Position numbers and translations under genes: made by a program
Notes under the pieces: generated by a model
What the model was told of the DNA's origin: nothing
Seen by the model: only the letters and a program-made list of their open reading frames with translations
Database searches by the model: none
Assembly (NCBI GenBank): GCA_015064895.1
Contig: SVRI01000010.1
Span: 1-49,786 of the forward strand
Source: Oscillospiraceae bacterium
GTDB taxonomy: Bacteria > Bacillota > Clostridia > Oscillospirales > CAG-382
Direction: 5' to 3'
Length of the DNA: 49,786 nt
Shown here: positions 24,519 to 32,244 of the stretch, piece by piece
Layout of the letters: every line of letters begins with the position of its first letter
How positions within the stretch are numbered: the stretch's first letter is position 1

Positions 24519-25841
24519 ATGCCAAAGATTACATTTATGGGTGCAGGAAGCACCGTTTTTGCAAAGAACGTTCTCGGCGACTGTATGCTCACAGAATCAC
24601 TTCACGATTCCGAAATCGCACTTTATGACATTGACAAAGAAAGACTCGAAGAGTCCTATGCAATGCTGACTGCCATCAATAACAAGTACAACGGCGGCAA
24701 GGCAAAGATTGAAATGTACCACGGCGTTCCCAACAGAAAGGACGCTCTCAAAGGTGCAAACTTTGTTGTAAATGCAATTCAGGTAGGTCTTTATGACCCA
24801 TGTACAATCCTTGACTTTGAAATCCCCAAAAAGTACGGTCTTCGTCAGACAATTGCCGACACCCTCGGTATAGGCGGTATCTTCAGAGGTCTTCGTACAA
24901 TTCATGTCCTCAAGGACTTTGCAAGAGACATGGAAGAAGTGTGTCCCGATGCATGGTTCCTTAACTACACAAACCCCATGGCAATTCTTTCGGGCTATAT
25001 GCAGAGATACACAGGAGTCAAGACTGTCGGTCTTTGCCACAGTGTACAGGTTTGTACAAAGAGCCTTTTTGACACACTTGGGATGGAAAATGTTGAAGTG
25101 GGCAGAGAGCTTATTGCAGGTATCAACCACATGGCATGGCTTCTTGAAGTATATGACAAGGACGGCAACGACCTTTACCCCGAAATCAGAAGAAGAGCTG
25201 CAACAAGAAACGACGAAAAGCACTGGAATATGGTTCGTGTTGACTACATCAACAAGTTCGGTTACTACGTGACAGAATCCAGCGAACACAATGCGGAATA
25301 CAATCCCTTCTACATAAAGTCAAAGTACCCCGAGCTTATCGACAGATTCGGTATTCCTCTTGACGAATATCCCAGACGTTGTGTGAATCAGATTGAGGGC
25401 TGGAAGAAGCAGAAGGAAGAAATTCTTAACGGCGGCGACATTGAACACACCCGTTCCCACGAGTATGCATCCCGGATTATGGAAGCTATTACAACAAACA
25501 AACCCTACAAAATCGGCGGTAATGTTATCAACAATGGTTTTATCACAAACCTTCCTGCCGACGCCTGCGTAGAAGTACCCTGTCTTGTTGACGGAAACGG
25601 CATTCAGGGCTGTCACGTAGGAAGACTTCCCGTTCAGCTTGCGGCAATGAACATGACAAACATCAATCCTCAGCTTCTTACAATTGAAGCGGCTGTTACA
25701 GGCAAGAAGGAACATATCTATCATGCGGCGATGCTCGATCCTCACACATCCGCTGAGCTTTCGGTAGACGACATCATCAAGATGTGCGACGAGCTTTACG
25801 AAGCACATGAAAAGGCTGGCTATCCCGTTCTTTCTCTTTGA
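24519..25841 (+). CDS. melA: Alpha-galactosidase, glycoside hydrolase family 4
   Basis: A 440-residue NAD- and divalent-metal-dependent glycosidase that uses a redox-assisted elimination mechanism. The dinucleotide loop is GAGSTVFAKN at residues 8-17. The metal/catalytic motif CHSVQ is at 173-177, and NHMAW with H204 supplies another ligand; CHSVQ is typical of the alpha-galactosidase rather than the phospho-glucosidase branch. GAAAGGATG precedes the start. It would act in the cytoplasm on melibiose or raffinose-type sugars; no transporter gene is adjacent. The AraC regulator diverges from it, and galK at the far end of the window could use the released galactose. Confidence 0.92.
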   Translation: MPKITFMGAGSTVFAKNVLGDCMLTESLHDSEIALYDIDKERLEESYAMLTAINNKYNGGKAKIEMYHGVPNRKDALKGANFVVNAIQVGLYDPCTILDFEIPKKYGLRQTIADTLGIGGIFRGLRTIHVLKDFARDMEEVCPDAWFLNYTNPMAILSGYMQRYTGVKTVGLCHSVQVCTKSLFDTLGMENVEVGRELIAGINHMAWLLEVYDKDGNDLYPEIRRRAATRNDEKHWNMVRVDYINKFGYYVTESSEHNAEYNPFYIKSKYPELIDRFGIPLDEYPRRCVNQIEGWKKQKEEILNGGDIEHTRSHEYASRIMEAITTNKPYKIGGNVINNGFITNLPADACVEVPCLVDGNGIQGCHVGRLPVQLAAMNMTNINPQLLTIEAAVTGKKEHIYHAAMLDPHTSAELSVDDIIKMCDELYEAHEKAGYPVLSL

Positions 25842-25866
25842 CCTACTTTCTTGAGGAGAAAGTAGG
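25842..25866 (+). repeat. Solitary module hairpin after melA
   Basis: CCTACTTTCTT pairs with AGAAAGTAGG/GGAGAAAGTAGG around GAGG, then GCAAAGAC. It resembles the opening hairpin of module A in R3 and the leader hairpins, but the rest of the module is missing, so it may be a remnant. Confidence 0.6.
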
Positions 25867-25937
25867 CAAAGACCTTTTTGATTTAGCACCGACACGATTT
25901 TAAACACAATCTCAACATAATATCCCGATTGCAATTT

Positions 25938-25977
25938 ATCCCGACCGCCATTAAGGCAAGCGGTCGGGATGTTTTTT
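25938..25977 (+). terminator. Terminator after melA
   Basis: ATCCCGACCGC pairs with GCGGTCGGGAT, followed by GTTTTTT. Confidence 0.9.
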
Positions 25978-26046
25978 GCTATGCTTGACAAAAAGCGGGG
26001 GAGGAAGTATAATGAAAGTATAGACTGAGAAAGGAATTGTATTGAG

Positions 26047-26814
26047 ATGAAAAGATTTGTTTTTGCGATTTTGTGTTTAATGTGTGTATTATCATTGTTT
26101 GTGTGTGCTAAAATCACAGATGAACAGGTTGAAATACGTTTTACTGTAGGACAAGATTCTATATTCATAAACAACCAAGAAACAAAAGTCGAAAAGCCAT
26201 ATATCGTTGGTGAAGGTACAACTCTTGTTCCAGTAAGAGTTATATCCGAAGCTTTTGGCGTCGAAGTTGGTTGGGATTCATCGGAGAAAAAAATATTTCT
26301 ATATACTCAAGGCAAAATGGGTGAATGCCTTGAACTGTGGATTGGCAGAAAAACTGTCAGTATTATGTCTTGGGAAACAGAAGTTTTACCCGAAGCACCC
26401 GAACTTAAAAATTCAACATCTATGGTGCCCTTAAGATTTATTTGTGAGGCTTTTGGTGCTAACGTATCATACAATCCCGAAACAAAAGAAATAACAGTTA
26501 TAAAACCAACCAAGGATAAAGTTGACGAAGCAAATAACAGTAAAACTTATGGAAATTACGATGCCGCATTGGAATATGGCGTGAAATTATTGGAGAATCA
26601 TTTCCCGAATCTTTATACAGAACATGATAGTTCAGAATATATTTTAGTGCTCGATGCTGTTGATTATCTGAATTGGTGGTTGGTTTATTCTAAACCTCGG
26701 TATATAGATCCCGATCCCTATGATGATATTAAATATGTGACATACGGCGGAGGTAACTTCGTGATTTTCGACAAGGATAATGGTGCGGTTTTAAGATTTG
26801 GTGAAAGCGAATGA
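26047..26814 (+). CDS. Exported protein with copper amine oxidase N-terminal-like (stalk) domain
   Basis: A 255-residue protein with a signal peptide at about residues 1-21. Residues about 30-145 contain two beta-repeats of the copper amine oxidase N-terminal-like domain, marked by GEGTTLVPVRVISEAFGVEVGWD and by NSTSMVPLRFICEAFGANVSY. This domain is a common extracellular stalk in clostridia and does not imply amine oxidase activity. The C-terminal 100 residues (ending in YGGGNFVIFDKDNGAVLRFG) look like a small alpha/beta domain I cannot name. The DNA is richer in A/T and less codon-biased than its neighbours, which may mean recent acquisition. It is monocistronic and its role is unknown. Confidence 0.75.
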   Translation: MKRFVFAILCLMCVLSLFVCAKITDEQVEIRFTVGQDSIFINNQETKVEKPYIVGEGTTLVPVRVISEAFGVEVGWDSSEKKIFLYTQGKMGECLELWIGRKTVSIMSWETEVLPEAPELKNSTSMVPLRFICEAFGANVSYNPETKEITVIKPTKDKVDEANNSKTYGNYDAALEYGVKLLENHFPNLYTEHDSSEYILVLDAVDYLNWWLVYSKPRYIDPDPYDDIKYVTYGGGNFVIFDKDNGAVLRFGESE

Positions 26815-26890
26815 TTCTTTTGCATCCTCTTAAAGATTGAGAGCTGCGAAGATGCAAACGAAAATGCCACACAACCAATATAAATAAACA

Positions 26891-26918
26891 AAAAAAGCAG
26901 TCCTTTTGGACTGCTTTT
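26891..26918. terminator. Bidirectional terminator between the stalk-domain gene and tRNAs
   Basis: AAAAGCAGTCC pairs with GGACTGCTTTT around a TTTT/AAAA loop, with T runs on both strands. It ends the tRNA cluster transcript on the minus strand and the plus-strand gene. Confidence 0.9.
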
Positions 26919-26929
26919 AATATTCATAA

Positions 26930-27007
26930 TGGGGTGGGATATGGGATTCGAACCCATGGCCTCCAGGGCCACAACCTGGCGCTCTAACCAACTGAGCTAA
27001 TCTCACC
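26930..27007 (-). tRNA. tRNA-His (GTG)
   Basis: Cloverleaf on the minus strand with an anticodon loop TTGTGGC (anticodon GTG), T loop TTCGAAT, the extra G at position -1 opposite C73 and an encoded CCA. The acceptor stem has one A-C mismatch at pair 4-69 (GTGAGAT with ATCCCAC). Third of three tRNAs in transcript order. Confidence 0.95.
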
Positions 27008-27040
27008 ATAAGTGTTGTGCTCTGATATTTCAGAGCACAG

Positions 27041-27117
27041 TGGCGTGCCTTAAGGGACTCGAACCCCTGACCTACTGCTTAGAAGGCAGTTGCTCTATCC
27101 AGCTGAGCTAAAGGCAC
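27041..27117 (-). tRNA. tRNA-Arg (TCT)
   Basis: Acceptor stem GTGCCTT/AAGGCAC is perfect; anticodon loop CTTCTAA gives TCT, reading AGA/AGG. T loop TTCGAGT. CCA is encoded. Confidence 0.96.
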
Positions 27118-27136
27118 AGATATAAGTAAATTAAAT

Positions 27137-27210
27137 TGGAGCGGGTGAAGGGAATCGAACCCTCGCTGCCAGCTTGGAAGGCTGGAGTTCTACCATTGAA
27201 CAACACCCGC
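27137..27210 (-). tRNA. tRNA-Gly (TCC)
   Basis: Acceptor stem GCGGGTG/CACCCGC; anticodon loop CTTCCAA gives TCC, reading GGA/GGG. T loop TTCGATT. CCA is encoded. First tRNA of the cluster in transcription order. Confidence 0.96.
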
Positions 27211-27704
27211 ATTAAAGGATCGGTCGCTCTTGCGACTTGTATATGATAACACATAAAAAAATGTTTGTCAAGTCTTTTTTTACGATTTTTGGTAAATTGC
27301 CGACTTTTACCATGTCTTTGCTTTGCCCGGGGATTATTTTGTGCAAACTGCAGTAATTTATGTCTGAAATCCTTAAAATAAGGCAATTACAACATAAAAC
27401 AACACCCATATGACCCAAATATGGCTAAAATTGTTTATATTGCACCTAAATAGATGTAAATTTTGTGCAATCTGCTTATAGACTTATTTGCGTATCCATG
27501 TTATAATATGTTGTAATGTTGAATGATGTTGACTTTTGTTGGCGGTTTGTGATACGAAAACAACAAAAAACCACACAAAAATCACCAAACACTTTGACAT
27601 AAAACCACATTTTGAGGGCAGAACTGCGAAAAACAGGGGCAGGGCTGTCCAAACTGTGCGTAAAAAGGTTTATAAACACACTTCATATAAAGAGGAGAAA
27701 AAAC
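27211..27704 (+). promoter_or_regulatory. Control region upstream of the microcompartment genes
   Basis: A 494-base gap without a gene. The 16-base word ATTTTGTGCAA(A/T)CTGC occurs at 27336-27351 and 27460-27475, and the second copy is also part of an inverted repeat ATTGCAC ... GTGCAAT (27439-27471). A promoter candidate follows: TAGACT at 27479-27484, 17-base spacer, TATAAT at 27502-27507. The leader to the start codon is about 190 bases long and A-rich. Confidence 0.5.
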
Positions 27705-29087
27705 ATGCTGGACGAAAGATTGATTAGCGAAATCGTAGCAAGCGTAGTAAAATCCACAATGGGCAGCCCTAACAAGCAGAAGGGCGTATTCCCTACAATG
27801 TCCGAAGCACTCGCAGCTGTTGACAAGGCTTACAAGCAGTACAGAAGCTACTCTATCGAGCAGAGAGAAAAGATGATTGCAAAGATAAGAGAACTCACAC
27901 TTGCAGAAGCTGAAGTTATGGCTAAGATGGGTGTAGAAGAAACAGGCATGGGCAGAGTTGCGGATAAGATTATCAAGCATCAGCTCGTTGCCAATAAGAC
28001 TCCCGGTACAGAAGATTTGCACCCCACAGCAATGTCGGGCGACGCAGGTCTTACCCTTATAGAAATGGCACCCTATGGTGTTATCGGTTCCATCACACCC
28101 TCGACAAACCCCAGTGAAACGGTTATCTGTAACTCCATTGGTATGATTGCGGGCGGTAACGGTGTTGTATTCAATCCTCACCCCAACGCATGCAAGGTTG
28201 CAAACTATGCTGTTGACCTTGTAAACAGAGCAATCCTCGAGGCAGGCGGCCCCGAAAATCTTGTTGTTACGGTTGAAAATCCCACAAAGGAAAGCTCTGA
28301 CGAAATGATGGCTTCTCCCATCGTTAAGATGCTTGTTGCAACAGGCGGCCCCGGTGTTGTTAAGGCTCTTCTTTCTTCAGGTAAGAAGGCAATCGGTGCA
28401 GGTGCAGGTAATCCCCCTGTAATTGTTGACGACACAGCCGATGTTGAAAAGGCGGGAAGAGACATCGTTCTCGGTGCTTCCTTCGATAACAACCTTCCTT
28501 GTATTGCTGAAAAGGAATGCTTTGCATTCGATAATATTACAGATAAGCTTATCGCTTCCATGCAGAAGAACGGTGCATATCTCATCAAGGGCGACCAGAT
28601 TGATAAGCTTGTGAAGGTATGTCTTGTTGAAAAGAACGGTAAGTACTGCATTAATAAGGACTGGGTAGGCAGAGACGCTTCCAAGTTCTTGAAGGCAATC
28701 GGCATTGAAGCAGATGCAAGACTTGTCATTGCAGAAGTTCCCAAGGATCATCCTTTTGTATATGTTGAAATGATGATGCCCGTACTTGGTATTGTCAGAG
28801 TAAAGGACATAGATGAAGCAATTGAGCTTGCATGTAAGGCAGAACACGGCAACCGCCACTCTGCACATATCCATTCCAAGAATGTTGACCACCTTACACG
28901 CTTTGCAAAGGCTGTTGAAACAACAATCTTTGTAAAGAACGCACCCAGCTATGCAGGTATAGGTGCAGGCGGCGAAGGTTATACTACATTTACAATCGCA
29001 GGTCCTACAGGCGAAGGTCTGACAGCTGCTCATTCCTTTACACGTCAGAGAAGATGCGTTCTTGTTGACGGCTTCCATATCGTCTGA
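27705..29087 (+). CDS. CoA-acylating aldehyde dehydrogenase of a bacterial microcompartment (EutE/PduP type)
   Basis: A 460-residue enzyme that oxidises acetaldehyde, propionaldehyde or a similar aldehyde to the acyl-CoA with NAD+. The predicted catalytic cysteine is C266 in DNNLPCIAEKE; the cofactor region VATGGPGVVKALLSSGKK and a GAGAGNPPVIVD stretch are present. The first ~20 residues form an amphipathic helix (LDERLISEIVASVVKS) followed by a linker, like the encapsulation peptides that direct PduP/EutE into the shell. GAGGAG precedes the ATG. A BMC shell gene and pduL follow. The specific aldehyde cannot be read from the sequence. Confidence 0.92.
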   Translation: MLDERLISEIVASVVKSTMGSPNKQKGVFPTMSEALAAVDKAYKQYRSYSIEQREKMIAKIRELTLAEAEVMAKMGVEETGMGRVADKIIKHQLVANKTPGTEDLHPTAMSGDAGLTLIEMAPYGVIGSITPSTNPSETVICNSIGMIAGGNGVVFNPHPNACKVANYAVDLVNRAILEAGGPENLVVTVENPTKESSDEMMASPIVKMLVATGGPGVVKALLSSGKKAIGAGAGNPPVIVDDTADVEKAGRDIVLGASFDNNLPCIAEKECFAFDNITDKLIASMQKNGAYLIKGDQIDKLVKVCLVEKNGKYCINKDWVGRDASKFLKAIGIEADARLVIAEVPKDHPFVYVEMMMPVLGIVRVKDIDEAIELACKAEHGNRHSAHIHSKNVDHLTRFAKAVETTIFVKNAPSYAGIGAGGEGYTTFTIAGPTGEGLTAAHSFTRQRRCVLVDGFHIV

Positions 29088-29165
29088 TTTCTCAGAAATC
29101 AAACAATAAACGCGGAATGCGGAGTGCGGAATTCGGAATGAAAAGATGCACCTGTGTATGGCAAT

Positions 29166-29364
29166 AATAAACTAAAAATTTGCAATCATTTTGCCGTCTG
29201 CTTTATTGACGGCAAAATGAAACTCCAATCGAGCAATGAATAATCGTTTTTAGAATCCGACAGAATGGTGCTAATTGCGAGTTCTTTGCCAAGCTTTCTG
29301 CGAAAGAAAGCGGCGAGTTCTTTTGCCTACTTTTTTCCGAAAGAAAAGTAGGGGGGAAGGAAAA
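29166..29364 (+). repeat. Leader module C2 upstream of the BMC-T gene
   Basis: It begins with a 13-bp perfect stem TCATTTTGCCGTC/GACGGCAAAATGA (29186-29220), then ACTCCAATCGAGCAATGAA, then GAGTTCTTTGCC with hairpin GCTTTCT/AGAAAGC (29293-29311), then a second GAGTTCTTTTG with hairpin CCTACTTTT/AAAAGTAGG (29326-29352). The second hairpin abuts the BMC-T Shine-Dalgarno (GGGGGAAGGAAAAG). Confidence 0.75.
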
Positions 29365-29369
29365 GATAT

Positions 29370-30032
29370 ATGAATAATGCATTTGGAATGATTGAGGTAT
29401 ACAGCTTTACAACTGCAGTTGTCGCGGCTGATACCATGGCAAAAACAGGTAATGTAAAGGTTGTTGCTTTTGACAGAAACAGACCCTTCAACCCCGGTTT
29501 TCCCGTACCCCTTATCATGGGTGCAAAGATTATGGGTAATGTTGCGGACGTAAAGGCATCTGTTGAAGCGGCAAAGGCATATGCAGAAGGTAAGGGACAC
29601 TATATCGTATCCCATGTTATTCCCAACCCCGGCGAAGGTGTTGAGAACATGACATACCTTATGGATATCAATAAGGATAAATTCAACAAGAAGCTTCCCA
29701 AGAACTTAAGAGGTGCCGAGGACGTATACGAAGTAGAAGGTGCGTCGGCAATCGGTCTCCTTGAGGTTGAGGGAAATACCGCTGCAATCATTGGTCTTGA
29801 TGCCATGGTAAAGGCGGCAGATGTAAGACTTGTACATACCGAAAAGAGACTCGGCGGACGACTTGTAACTTTAATTGTTGCAGGTAAGGTTGACGCAGTA
29901 ACTGCGGCGCTTGAAAGAGGTAAGACTGAAACAGAGCCCTACTCCAAGACATATGGCTGTGAAGTTATTGCAAATCCCCACGTTGAAATTCTCAAGTTCT
30001 TCGACATGACACAGGGTCTTGAAAGAGAATAA
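29370..30032 (+). CDS. Tandem-domain BMC shell protein (BMC-T)
   Basis: A 220-residue microcompartment shell protein with two BMC domains that would form a pseudohexameric trimer. The first domain opens with FGMIEVYSFTTAVVAADTMAK (about residues 5-25) and ends in the KIMGNVADVKASVEAA stretch; the second opens with IGLLEVEGNTAAIIGLDAMVKAADV (about 127-151) and continues through TLIVAGKVDAVTAALERG. Domain order is canonical, not permuted. The C-terminus adds about 30 residues with a single cysteine. No conserved pore-cysteine of PduT type is evident, so an iron-sulfur pore is unlikely. The gene sits between the aldehyde dehydrogenase and pduL genes. Confidence 0.92.
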   Translation: MNNAFGMIEVYSFTTAVVAADTMAKTGNVKVVAFDRNRPFNPGFPVPLIMGAKIMGNVADVKASVEAAKAYAEGKGHYIVSHVIPNPGEGVENMTYLMDINKDKFNKKLPKNLRGAEDVYEVEGASAIGLLEVEGNTAAIIGLDAMVKAADVRLVHTEKRLGGRLVTLIVAGKVDAVTAALERGKTETEPYSKTYGCEVIANPHVEILKFFDMTQGLERE

Positions 30033-30066
30033 TATCCATTTCCCGTAAGAGAAAAGAGGAAAGAAT

Positions 30067-30714
30067 ATGTATGATGAAAAGGTAATCGCCGAGGCTGTCA
30101 AAAAGGCTGTAGAACAGATGCAGGCGGCTGAAAGCGGCGATGATAACGATATAAAGATTGGTATTTCGGCAAGACACGTGCATCTTTCACGTGAAGACCT
30201 TGATACACTCTTCGGCAAAGGCTTTGAGCTTACCAAGAAGAAGACACTTATGGGACGTGAATTCGCTTCGGATCAGCTTGTAACTCTCGTAGGTCCTTCA
30301 CTCAGAGCAATCGAGGGTGTTCGAGTTCTCGGTCCTGTCAGAAAGAACACACAGGTTGAAATTTCAAGAACAGATACCTTTGTTCTCAAAGTAAGTCCTC
30401 CCGTAAGACCTTCGGGCGATATTAAGGGCAGTGAAAAGCTTGTACTTGTGGGTCCTAAGGGCAGTGTATATCTTAAAGAGGGCGTAATTATTGCCAACCG
30501 TCACATCCACCTTACACCCGAATATGCTCAGAAGAACGGCATCAAGGATGGCGACTATGTAGACGTACTTGTTGAAAGCATAAAGCCCACAAAGTTCTTT
30601 GACGTTCAGGTAAGAGTAAGAGACGACTTCAATGTTGAAATGCACATTGATACAGACGATGCAAACGCTTGCGGCTTGAAGAACGGCGAAAAGGTTAAGA
30701 TTATCAAAAAGTAA
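30067..30714 (+). CDS. pduL: Phosphate propanoyltransferase (phosphotransacylase)
   Basis: A 215-residue microcompartment phosphotransacylase that turns acyl-CoA plus phosphate into acyl-phosphate and CoA, recycling CoA inside the shell. The zinc-binding HxH pairs are H37/H39 in SARHVHLS and H146/H148 in NRHIHLT. The first ~24 residues again form an amphipathic helix resembling an encapsulation peptide, joined by a short acidic linker. It follows the BMC-T gene after 34 bases with GAAAAGAGGAAAG as the ribosome binding site and ends the unit; a strong terminator lies downstream. ATP would be made from the acyl-phosphate by an acetate/propionate kinase encoded elsewhere. Confidence 0.95.
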   Translation: MYDEKVIAEAVKKAVEQMQAAESGDDNDIKIGISARHVHLSREDLDTLFGKGFELTKKKTLMGREFASDQLVTLVGPSLRAIEGVRVLGPVRKNTQVEISRTDTFVLKVSPPVRPSGDIKGSEKLVLVGPKGSVYLKEGVIIANRHIHLTPEYAQKNGIKDGDYVDVLVESIKPTKFFDVQVRVRDDFNVEMHIDTDDANACGLKNGEKVKIIKK

Positions 30715-30730
30715 CTCTGATAACAAATTA

Positions 30731-30757
30731 AGACTGCACCTTGCGTGCAGTCTTTTT
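30731..30757 (+). terminator. Terminator after pduL
   Basis: AGACTGCAC pairs with GTGCAGTCT (5-base loop) and is followed by TTTT. Confidence 0.92.
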
Positions 30758-30771
30758 GTATGCCCGTATAC

Positions 30772-30799
30772 TTGACTTTTGCTTTATTTGTGTTATACT
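30772..30799 (+). promoter_or_regulatory. Promoter of the MBOAT-DHHW operon
   Basis: TTGACT at 30772-30777, 16-base spacer, TATACT at 30794-30799, 38 bases before the start. Confidence 0.75.
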
Positions 30800-30837
30800 A
30801 CTATTCGGTGAACTTTTAATTTGGAAAGGAGAAGAAT

Positions 30838-32223
30838 ATGCTTTTTACAGAACCCGTGTTTATGTTTATATTCCTGCCGCTTTGTCTGATTCTTCAGTAT
30901 CTTATTAAAAATATCGCGGCCAGAAATGTTATTCTTCTTGCAATGTCCCTTGTGTTTTACGCATGGGGAGAACCTGTATATGTATTTTTGATGATAGGTG
31001 TGTCGCTTATTGGCTGGACGCTTACAAAAATCATGCACGACAAGGGAAATAAAAAGAGCCTTCTTGCCGTTGCGGTTGTAGTATCGCTTATACCGCTTCT
31101 TTTCTTCAAGTACGGTCAGATGATTCTCGACATTGTAAATCTTATCCCAAGGGTTGATTTGCACATGCCCGAGCTTTCACTTCCGATAGGTATTTCTTTC
31201 TACTCCTTCCAGATACTTACATATGTAATTGACGTTTATAGGGGAGAAGCTAAGGTACAGAAGAATCCTTTGTACTTCATGCTGTATATATCTCTTTTCC
31301 CTCAGCTTATTGCAGGTCCTATCGTAAGATATACCGAGGTTGAAAATGAGCTTCGTCAAAGACGTATCAAACCTGAAATGGTCACAAACGGTATCTATCG
31401 CTTTATGATAGGTATGGGCAAAAAGGTTTTGCTTGCAAATGTGGTGGGTAAGGTTGTAACCGACGTGTTTGCGAACGGTTCTGCGGCAAATGTGGGTACT
31501 GTCGGCGTATGGGGTGCAATGCTTTGCTATACCTTCCAGATTTATTTTGACTTTTCGGGCTATTCCGATATGGCAATAGGTCTTGGTAAAATGCTCGGCT
31601 TTACATACGGCGAAAACTTCAACTATCCTTATATTTCCTCGTCAATCAAGGAATTCTGGAGAAGATGGCATATTTCCATGAGCACCTTCTTCAGAGATTA
31701 TATCTATATTCCCCTCGGCGGCAACAGAAAAAGACGTATTTTCAACATGTTTGTTGTATGGGCGACAACAGGTCTCTGGCACGGTGCGGGATATAACTTT
31801 GTTCTTTGGGGACTTTACTACTTTGTACTTCTTGTAATTGAAGGTGCAATACTCAAAAAGGTGAAAATCCCTAAAGTAATAACGCTTCCCATAACCTTTG
31901 TGCTTGTAATAATAGGCTGGGTTCTCTTCTACTTCGAAGACCTTGGTGAATGCTTAAGAGCACTGTCTATTATGTTCGGCATGGGTTCTGCTTTCTCGGA
32001 CCCTGTTTCCACGGCAATCGTAAAGAGTGCAATACCCGCACTTATAGTATGTACAGTCTGCGCAACACCGCTTTATGCAACTGTTGTGAATAAAGTAAAG
32101 GTAAAGGTTCCCGAAGTTGTTAGAACACTTGTTATGTGTGCGTTTGTTGTAGTAATGTTTGTGCTTTGTACTGCATTTACCATAAGCAGTACATATAATC
32201 CGTTTTTGTACTTTAAATTCTGA
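30838..32223 (+). CDS. MBOAT-family O-acyltransferase (AlgI/DltB-like)
   Basis: A 461-residue multi-spanning membrane protein, about 10-12 hydrophobic segments, of the membrane-bound O-acyltransferase family. The catalytic histidine is H315 in the TTGLWHGAGYNFVLWG stretch; FWRRWHISMSTFFRDYIYIPLGG, the other family landmark, precedes it. AlgI-type proteins move acyl groups across the membrane for O-acetylation of exopolysaccharides. GGAAAGGAG precedes the ATG. It is followed after 21 bases by a DHHW-family gene, the usual partner. Confidence 0.93.
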   Translation: MLFTEPVFMFIFLPLCLILQYLIKNIAARNVILLAMSLVFYAWGEPVYVFLMIGVSLIGWTLTKIMHDKGNKKSLLAVAVVVSLIPLLFFKYGQMILDIVNLIPRVDLHMPELSLPIGISFYSFQILTYVIDVYRGEAKVQKNPLYFMLYISLFPQLIAGPIVRYTEVENELRQRRIKPEMVTNGIYRFMIGMGKKVLLANVVGKVVTDVFANGSAANVGTVGVWGAMLCYTFQIYFDFSGYSDMAIGLGKMLGFTYGENFNYPYISSSIKEFWRRWHISMSTFFRDYIYIPLGGNRKRRIFNMFVVWATTGLWHGAGYNFVLWGLYYFVLLVIEGAILKKVKIPKVITLPITFVLVIIGWVLFYFEDLGECLRALSIMFGMGSAFSDPVSTAIVKSAIPALIVCTVCATPLYATVVNKVKVKVPEVVRTLVMCAFVVVMFVLCTAFTISSTYNPFLYFKF

Positions 32224-32244
32224 TGAATATGGAGGGGCAATGCT

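Noticed and set aside
26047..26814. Copper amine oxidase activity for the stalk-domain protein
   Set aside because: Only the small N-terminal-like domain is present; the catalytic domain is missing.
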